Assembly: GCA_026418315.1 (NCBI GenBank)
Contig: JAOABO010000046.1
Location: 1 to 12,485 of the forward strand
From: Bacteroidia bacterium
GTDB taxonomy: Bacteria; Bacteroidota; Bacteroidia; B-17B0; Aurantibacillaceae
Direction of reading: 5' to 3'
Length of the DNA stretch: 12,485 nucleotides
The notes beneath the pieces are model-generated. The model was not told where the DNA came from and did not search any database. It saw nothing but the letters and a program-made list of their open reading frames with translations. Position 1 is the first letter of the stretch; every line of letters starts with the position of its first letter. Made by a program: the position numbers and the translations under genes. Below, piece by piece: positions 8,038 to 12,485 of this stretch.

Positions 8038-8670
8038 TTAATTTGGGTTGATGTTGATGTCTATATTATCGGAAAGGTTATCGTTAGTATTTTCTGAATA
8101 ATTGGGTTGGCCAAAAATGGTAATGGCGTTAATGATATCAAGAAGGTAAGAGTAAGCGTCCAGTACCTTGTATGTTTCTGTGTTTTCGTCTTCCAGCTCA
8201 AGGAAAGAGTCGCGTGTAAGCATGTCGCATATTTCGCGAATTTTGTTAAGAAAGTTTTCGGAGCGGTAAAGGGGTATTTTGGCGAGTTTTTGTTTGAGCC
8301 GTACATTGGCATTGCATTCTTCCGCTATTTCTGAAGGACGAAAGCGGGAACCGATGGTAATTTTATTATCTAAACTGGCAAAAAGGTCTATTATGTCTAT
8401 GTATTTTTCAAAGGTTTCAAGTTTTTTTTCAGTAATACTGGGGGGTTCATTGAGTTTTGAAAAATAGAAGTAATTATTGCCTTTTTCTATCTTATATCGG
8501 AGAACATTAAAGTAATCTTGTAATTTTTCAAAATTGACGGGGTCGTTGAGAATATCATAAAGTCGTCCCATTCCGTCTTTTGTTCCGTTACTTGAAATAA
8601 AATGACCGCGAGCAAGAATGTTGAATATTTCGTGGGTTTGTTTGGGCAGTTCTAAATCTTCTATTTTCAT
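8038..8670 (-). CDS. mksE: MksE/JetB-like condensin subunit
   Basis: A 210-residue protein assigned as the small accessory subunit (MksE, JetB; MukE analogue) that binds the kleisin and contacts DNA in MukBEF-type complexes. The support is its size (family members are about 200-230 residues), its place between the kleisin-like and ATPase genes, and an N-terminal pattern IFNILARGHFISSNGT...LYDIL followed by LQDYFNVLRYKIEKGNNYFYF (about 15-70). This resembles the MksE winged-helix start as I recall it. The middle is helical with charged patches and the last 20 residues are a disordered, Asn/Asp-rich tail. The ATG at 8670 lies 11 bp after the mksF stop, and its TAA is 10 bp before the mksB ATG, so the three genes are very likely cotranscribed and made in fixed proportion. 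Family assignment rests on pattern and context, not on an alignment. Confidence 0.75.
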   Translation of the reverse strand: MKIEDLELPKQTHEIFNILARGHFISSNGTKDGMGRLYDILNDPVNFEKLQDYFNVLRYKIEKGNNYFYFSKLNEPPSITEKKLETFEKYIDIIDLFASLDNKITIGSRFRPSEIAEECNANVRLKQKLAKIPLYRSENFLNKIREICDMLTRDSFLELEDENTETYKVLDAYSYLLDIINAITIFGQPNYSENTNDNLSDNIDININPN

Positions 8671-8681
8671 TGGTTTGGTTT

Positions 8682-9980
8682 TTACGAGTTAGTGGTTATT
8701 TTTTTTCTTTCTTTGGAAGGGAGGATAACGGTGTATCCTATTTTTTGAGTTTTTTCGTTTTCAGTGATTTCAATAAATTTAAGTTGATATGAAAAGTTGA
8801 GTTGTTTTTCGTATTGTACAAGTATTTCTACGAATAATGATAGTTTTTGGTTAATAGTAAGGTCGCCTATTTGTTTGGGAAATTTAAAATTGAGGATAAA
8901 TTCAAACAGGTTTTTTTCTTTTTGTTGAAGGAATTTTTCTACAAGTTTTTGAGTATCTATCAGTATTTGGTGGTCTAAAATTTTTTCATTGATATTAAAG
9001 TTGAGTTGTCCGGCAGAAGTTCTATAGCGGAGCTGAGATACTTTATATTTTTCTGCAATTTTTTGGCAAAGTTGTTGGCCGATGTCTGTGTATAGTGTAT
9101 CGACGGATATTTTTGTTCTTGGTGCTTTGTGGCCATTAAAGCGTATGGGGTTTAGTTTTTCGATAATTTCATGAAAGTTAGTGGAAAAATTGAGGAGGCC
9201 TTGGTCTTTTAGTTCTTTGAGTTGTTGGGCTTTTTGGTAAATATCTAATTGATATTGTATTTTGTTGATATAGTCGGTGATGTCGGTTTGGATTTCAATG
9301 AGATAGTCCAGGTTTTCAAGGAGGGTTTGTTTAAGGGTTTGTATTATTTGAAAAAGCTGAGCATCTGCGCTGGATGAGAGTGTGTTGTGATTTTCAGATA
9401 GTAAATTTTGGAGTATGTAAATGTTGTTGATAATGGTATCTCTTTTTTCTCTGTATTCTTCTAATCGGCGGAGTTTAATGCGGTAGTTACTTTCGTTTTT
9501 ATAGGTATCATCTATGCTTTTTTGTAGTTTAATGATTTCTCGGGTGATGGTTTTATCTATGCGGCGTAGGTACTTTTTAAGAGGGCTAATAAAGCGGTAG
9601 TGATGGGTTTCTTGGTAAAAGGAAATGTATCGTTTGATTTCTGAAACATATTCAGAAATAATGCCGGGTGTTGATTCGCCAATTTGAAGAATGTCTTCCA
9701 GCATGTTGATGACAGAATCATTAAGGACGACAGTATTTTCGTATTCATAAATAATTTCAAGGGATTTCATTCTGTTATACATCTCTTCGCTGATGCTGAT
9801 TTCGCTTTTTAACTGACTAATACTAATGTTATCTTTTTTAGCAAAGAGGTATTCTATGGCTTCTCGGGAATAATAAAGAGTAGAAATAATGTCGTTGGTA
9901 TTAATTTGCATAAGTTGATGTAAAATTCGGGTTGTAAAAATAGGAACAATTAAGCGGAGCGGGTGAGATATAATATCCAC
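8682..9980 (-). CDS. mksF: MksF/JetA-like kleisin subunit of condensin
   Basis: A 432-residue, almost entirely helical protein assigned as the kleisin (MksF, JetA; MukF analogue) that bridges the two ATPase heads. The N-terminal part (about 30-88) looks like a winged helix: SISQLKSEISISEEMYNRMKS followed by a short strand pair, YEYENTVVLND. The middle (about 105-275) is long amphipathic helices, and the C-terminal part (about 330-430) has the mixed helix-strand pattern of a second winged helix. It is the first gene of the operon, as in MksFEB and JetABC loci. The start is GTG at 9980: an in-frame TGA lies five codons upstream and the first ATG (residue 24) would remove ISHPLRL, which I take to be conserved. 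Nine T's precede the GTG on the coding strand. A weak promoter-like TACTATTG (10007-10000) lies 20 bp upstream. An unrelated helical DNA-binding protein is the alternative. Confidence 0.74.
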   Translation of the reverse strand: MDIISHPLRLIVPIFTTRILHQLMQINTNDIISTLYYSREAIEYLFAKKDNISISQLKSEISISEEMYNRMKSLEIIYEYENTVVLNDSVINMLEDILQIGESTPGIISEYVSEIKRYISFYQETHHYRFISPLKKYLRRIDKTITREIIKLQKSIDDTYKNESNYRIKLRRLEEYREKRDTIINNIYILQNLLSENHNTLSSSADAQLFQIIQTLKQTLLENLDYLIEIQTDITDYINKIQYQLDIYQKAQQLKELKDQGLLNFSTNFHEIIEKLNPIRFNGHKAPRTKISVDTLYTDIGQQLCQKIAEKYKVSQLRYRTSAGQLNFNINEKILDHQILIDTQKLVEKFLQQKEKNLFEFILNFKFPKQIGDLTINQKLSLFVEILVQYEKQLNFSYQLKFIEITENEKTQKIGYTVILPSKERKKITTNS

Positions 9981-10072
9981 AAAAAAAAATAATAATCAAC
10001 AATAGTAATGGATATGAAATGAGATAAGTAAAAAGGTTTTTATTTTTTTAGATTAGTAAAGAAAATTTGACT

Positions 10073-10080
10073 TACATTTG
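10073..10080 (+). promoter_or_regulatory. Putative -7 promoter element of the nuoJKL unit
   Basis: TAcaTTTG matches the Bacteroidetes -7 consensus TAnnTTTG exactly and is followed by C, as often seen. It lies 16 bp before the nuoJ ATG at 10097, giving a short leader of about 10 bases. A TTTG at 10066-10069 is too close to act as the -33 element, and none is clear further up. The element falls inside the coding region if the upstream in-frame TTG (10067) were used, which argues for the ATG as start. Confidence 0.55.
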
Positions 10081-10096
10081 CCACTCAAAAAATTCA

Positions 10097-10615
10097 ATGT
10101 CAGGATTATCTGTTCATCAGTGGTTATTTGGAATTCTTTCTTTTTTAACGGTGTTGTTTAGTTTAATGGTTGTTTTTAGCAGAAGCCCTGTCAATAGTGT
10201 ATTGTATTTAATTATGAGTTTTTTTTCTATATCAGGTATTTATTTGCTATTGGATGCACAATTTTTAGCCATTGTGAATATAGTAGTGTATGCAGGTGCT
10301 ATTATGGTGTTGTTTTTATCTGTTATTATGCTCATGAATTTGAAGGAGGATACAGAGCCGCAAAGAACTGTTTTTACTAAAATAATAGCGGGAATTATTG
10401 GAGGAATGTTTTTATTCGTATTGACGGGTGTTTTGAAGGGAGTGGAAGTGTTAGATAAAAAATTGTATGGCACTTCTCATGTTGGTTTGATTGAGAATTT
10501 AGGTAAAGTGTTGTTCACTGATTTTCTTTTTCCATTTGAAATAGTGTCTGTATTGCTTTTATCTGCTATGGTAGGAGCTGTGATGATGGGTAGAAAAGGG
10601 TTCAATAAAAATTAA
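10097..10615 (+). CDS. nuoJ: NADH-quinone oxidoreductase subunit J
   Basis: Membrane subunit J of respiratory complex I, which couples NADH oxidation and quinone reduction to proton translocation in the inner membrane. The 172-residue product has five predicted membrane segments. Hallmarks are SRSPVNSVLYLIMSFFSISG (28-47), LLLDAQFLAIVNIVVYAGAI (50-69) with the conserved tyrosine Y65 in the third helix, where the family's pi-bulge lies, then MVLFLSVIMLMN, and a C-terminal FPFEIVSVLLLSAMVGAV. Length is near the usual 165-185. The ATG at 10097 is preferred over the in-frame TTG at 10067, which would add a polar SKNS-type leader and overlap the likely promoter. It is the first gene of a nuoJ-nuoK-nuoL unit; the upstream neighbour is divergent, so nuoA-I must lie elsewhere. 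Confidence 0.95.
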   Translation: MSGLSVHQWLFGILSFLTVLFSLMVVFSRSPVNSVLYLIMSFFSISGIYLLLDAQFLAIVNIVVYAGAIMVLFLSVIMLMNLKEDTEPQRTVFTKIIAGIIGGMFLFVLTGVLKGVEVLDKKLYGTSHVGLIENLGKVLFTDFLFPFEIVSVLLLSAMVGAVMMGRKGFNKN

Positions 10616-10621
10616 AGTATT

Positions 10622-10933
10622 ATGATAAATGGTATTTCTGTTAATTATTTAATGTTATTAAGTGCGGTTTTGTTTACTATAGGTGCTGTTGGTGTAATGG
10701 CCAGGAGAAATAGTATTATCATTTTTATGTGCATTGAGTTAATGTTGAATGCTGTCAATATTTTATTGGTTGCTTTTTCGACTTTACATCAAAATGCGGA
10801 TGGTCAGGTTTTTGTATTTTTTGTAATGACAGTAGCGGCTGCAGAAGTGGCAGTGGGTTTGGCTATTTTAACGATGATTTTCAAAAATATTAGAAGTATT
10901 GATACTAATTTATTGAGTAATTTAAAAGATTAA
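10622..10933 (+). CDS. nuoK: NADH-quinone oxidoreductase subunit K
   Basis: Membrane subunit K of complex I (MrpC-like, part of the E-channel and proton path). The 103-residue product has the usual length and three membrane helices. Both family-defining acidic residues are present: E39 in CIELMLNAVNI and E75 in VAAAEVAVGLAI, matching E36 and E72 of the Escherichia coli protein. The ATG follows the nuoJ stop by 6 bp and its TAA precedes the nuoL ATG by 3 bp, so the three are cotranscribed. The C-terminal tail after the third helix is short and polar. Confidence 0.96.
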   Translation: MINGISVNYLMLLSAVLFTIGAVGVMARRNSIIIFMCIELMLNAVNILLVAFSTLHQNADGQVFVFFVMTVAAAEVAVGLAILTMIFKNIRSIDTNLLSNLKD

Positions 10934-10936
10934 GAT

Positions 10937-12485
10937 ATGGCTTACTTATTATTCTTTCTGGTAATATTCCCTTTATTGGGTAGTGTGATTAACGGAATTT
11001 TTGGAAAACGGTTATCTGAAAAAATGATTGGAAACATTGGGAGTGGTGTTATTGGATTATCTTTTTTATTATCTATCATTGTATTTGTAAAATTACAAAG
11101 TATTCCAGACAGAGTTGTTAATGTTGAATATTACAAATGGATAAGTAGTGGGGTGTTAGATGTTTCAATGGGATTTTGGTTGGATAGTTTATCTTCTTTG
11201 TATTTATTGTTCGTTACAGGTATTGGGTTGCTCATTCATATTTATTCTATTGGATATATGCACGGAGATAGTGGTTTTAATAGATTTTTTTCATACTTAA
11301 ATTTGTTTGTGTTTTTTATGCTTTTGTTGGTGTTGGGTAATAGTTATGTTAGCATGTTTGTTGGTTGGGAAGGTGTGGGCTTGTGTTCTTATTTGTTAAT
11401 TGGTTTTTGGTTTAAGAATCAGGAGTATAATAATGCAGCGAGGAAGGCCTTTGTTATGAACCGTATTGGGGATTTGGGGTTTATTTTAGCTATGACATTG
11501 ATGTTTATCAATTATGGAAGTTTGAATTATGCTGATTTACTAAAGCCGGGTGTTGTTTCGTATAGTTCATCTGTGACAGTGATAGCTTTATTATTATTTT
11601 TAGGTGCTACGGGAAAAAGTGCTCAAATACCATTATATACGTGGTTGCCGGATGCCATGGCGGGTCCTACCCCTGTTTCTGCCTTAATACATGCGGCTAC
11701 GATGGTAACGGCGGGTATTTTTATGGTGGTGCGGTCTAATGTTTTTTATTCATTATCTGAAGTGGCTATGATGGTGATGGCTATTATAGGGGGATGTACG
11801 GCATTATTGGCTGCAGTGATTGCTACTTTACAGTTTGATATAAAAAAAATATTAGCATATTCTACAGTTTCACAACTTGGGTTGATGTTTTTAGGATTAG
11901 GGGCAGGTGCTTATTCTTCTTCTGTTTTTCATGTTGTAACGCATGCTTTTTTTAAGGCACTTCTGTTTTTGGGTGCGGGTTCTGTAATTCACGCAATGGG
12001 GGGCGAGCAGGATATTCGTAAAATGGGTGGTTTGAGCAAGAAAATTACAACGACTTATTTAACTATGTTGCTTGCAACCATTGCCATTAGTGGCATTCCG
12101 CCTTTTTCAGGATTTTTTAGTAAAGATGAAATATTAGCACATGTGTATGAATACAATAAAGGACTGTGGGTATTAGGAATAGTATCTTCGTTGCTCACTG
12201 CGTTTTATATGTTCAGAATGTTGTTTCTGACTTTTTGGGGGCACTTCAGAGGAGGCAGCGAGTTGTATAAAAAATTGCACGAATCGCCTTCTGTAATGAC
12301 TATTCCATTAACGATACTTGCAGTATTAAGTGTTGTTGGTGGATTAATTGGACTACCTGAATTTTTGGGGGCAAAGAACTGGGTAGGTCATTATTTGGAC
12401 AATGTTATTGTAATGAAATCTTATTTAGGATTGAGTCATCAAACAGAGTGGATTTTAATGGTTATTGCAGTGAGTGGTGCTCTTG
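10937..12485 (+). CDS. nuoL: NADH-quinone oxidoreductase subunit L (3' partial)
   Basis: Antiporter-like proton-pumping subunit L of complex I. The ATG at 10937 opens a frame that stays open to the window end, giving 516 of an expected 600-650 residues. Residues needed for pumping are present: E145 in GWEGVGLCSYLLIGFW, K227 in GATGKSAQIPLYTWLPDAMAG, H252 in HAATMV, the lysines K303/K304 in FDIKKILAYSTVSQLG, and K340 in HVVTHAFFKALLFLGAGSVIH. SGIPPFSGFFSKDEIL also matches the family. The missing end should hold the last membrane helices and the long lateral helix that runs along the membrane arm. The partly similar subunits M and N are excluded by the N-terminal pattern and by gene order after J and K. 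Confidence 0.95.
   Translation, partial: MAYLLFFLVIFPLLGSVINGIFGKRLSEKMIGNIGSGVIGLSFLLSIIVFVKLQSIPDRVVNVEYYKWISSGVLDVSMGFWLDSLSSLYLLFVTGIGLLIHIYSIGYMHGDSGFNRFFSYLNLFVFFMLLLVLGNSYVSMFVGWEGVGLCSYLLIGFWFKNQEYNNAARKAFVMNRIGDLGFILAMTLMFINYGSLNYADLLKPGVVSYSSSVTVIALLLFLGATGKSAQIPLYTWLPDAMAGPTPVSALIHAATMVTAGIFMVVRSNVFYSLSEVAMMVMAIIGGCTALLAAVIATLQFDIKKILAYSTVSQLGLMFLGLGAGAYSSSVFHVVTHAFFKALLFLGAGSVIHAMGGEQDIRKMGGLSKKITTTYLTMLLATIAISGIPPFSGFFSKDEILAHVYEYNKGLWVLGIVSSLLTAFYMFRMLFLTFWGHFRGGSELYKKLHESPSVMTIPLTILAVLSVVGGLIGLPEFLGAKNWVGHYLDNVIVMKSYLGLSHQTEWILMVIAVSGAL

Noticed and set aside
10067..10096. TTG start giving nuoJ a ten-residue N-terminal extension
   Set aside because: The extension overlaps an exact TAnnTTTG promoter element and NuoJ proteins normally start close to the first membrane helix; ATG at 10097 fits.

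Overview
The window looks like part of a Bacteroidota (Bacteroidetes) chromosome. The evidence is a secreted protein with SprB-like repeats, PKD domains and a type B type IX secretion (T9SS) sorting domain. A promoter element of the Bacteroidetes TAnnTTTG type, AT-rich codon use and few Shine-Dalgarno sites fit this. No RNA gene, CRISPR array, insertion sequence, integrase or phage gene was seen.

Layout. (1) From the left edge to 3428 (+): the 3' part of a large surface or secreted protein. Its frame is already open at the first codon of the window, so the gene starts upstream. It has a glycine-rich stretch, about ten SprB-like modules, two PKD modules and a gliding-motility-type (CHU_C) C-terminal domain. 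(2) 3511-3540: a perfect 13-bp hairpin between convergent genes, probably a shared terminator. (3) 3558-4191 (-): two small, very cysteine-rich proteins with N-terminal hydrophobic segments, likely exported and possibly metal-binding. (4) 4347-9980 (-): a tight three-gene operon, read 9980 to 4347. It encodes a 432-aa helical protein with winged-helix-like ends, a 210-aa protein, and a 1226-aa SMC-like ATPase with Walker A, long coiled coils, a central hinge-like domain and Walker B. Order, sizes and spacing match MksF-MksE-MksB (JetA-JetB-JetC), a MukBEF/Wadjet-type condensin. No MksG/JetD nuclease gene follows. (5) 10097 to the right edge (+): nuoJ, nuoK and nuoL (3' truncated by the window) of respiratory complex I, divergent from the condensin operon. 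nuoA-I are not directly upstream, so this is a separate transcription unit.

How the genes work together. The Mks proteins should form one chromosome- or plasmid-organising complex: the ATPase MksB bridged by kleisin MksF with MksE bound. NuoJ, NuoK and NuoL are inner-membrane proton-pumping subunits of NADH:quinone dehydrogenase. The repeat protein would be exported by T9SS and attached to the cell surface. The two cysteine-rich proteins may form a small metal-handling unit. The four groups do not look functionally linked. The only gene-free stretches are short (129, 55, 155 and 116 bp). The most notable item is the condensin operon without its nuclease partner and with a divergent ATPase signature.
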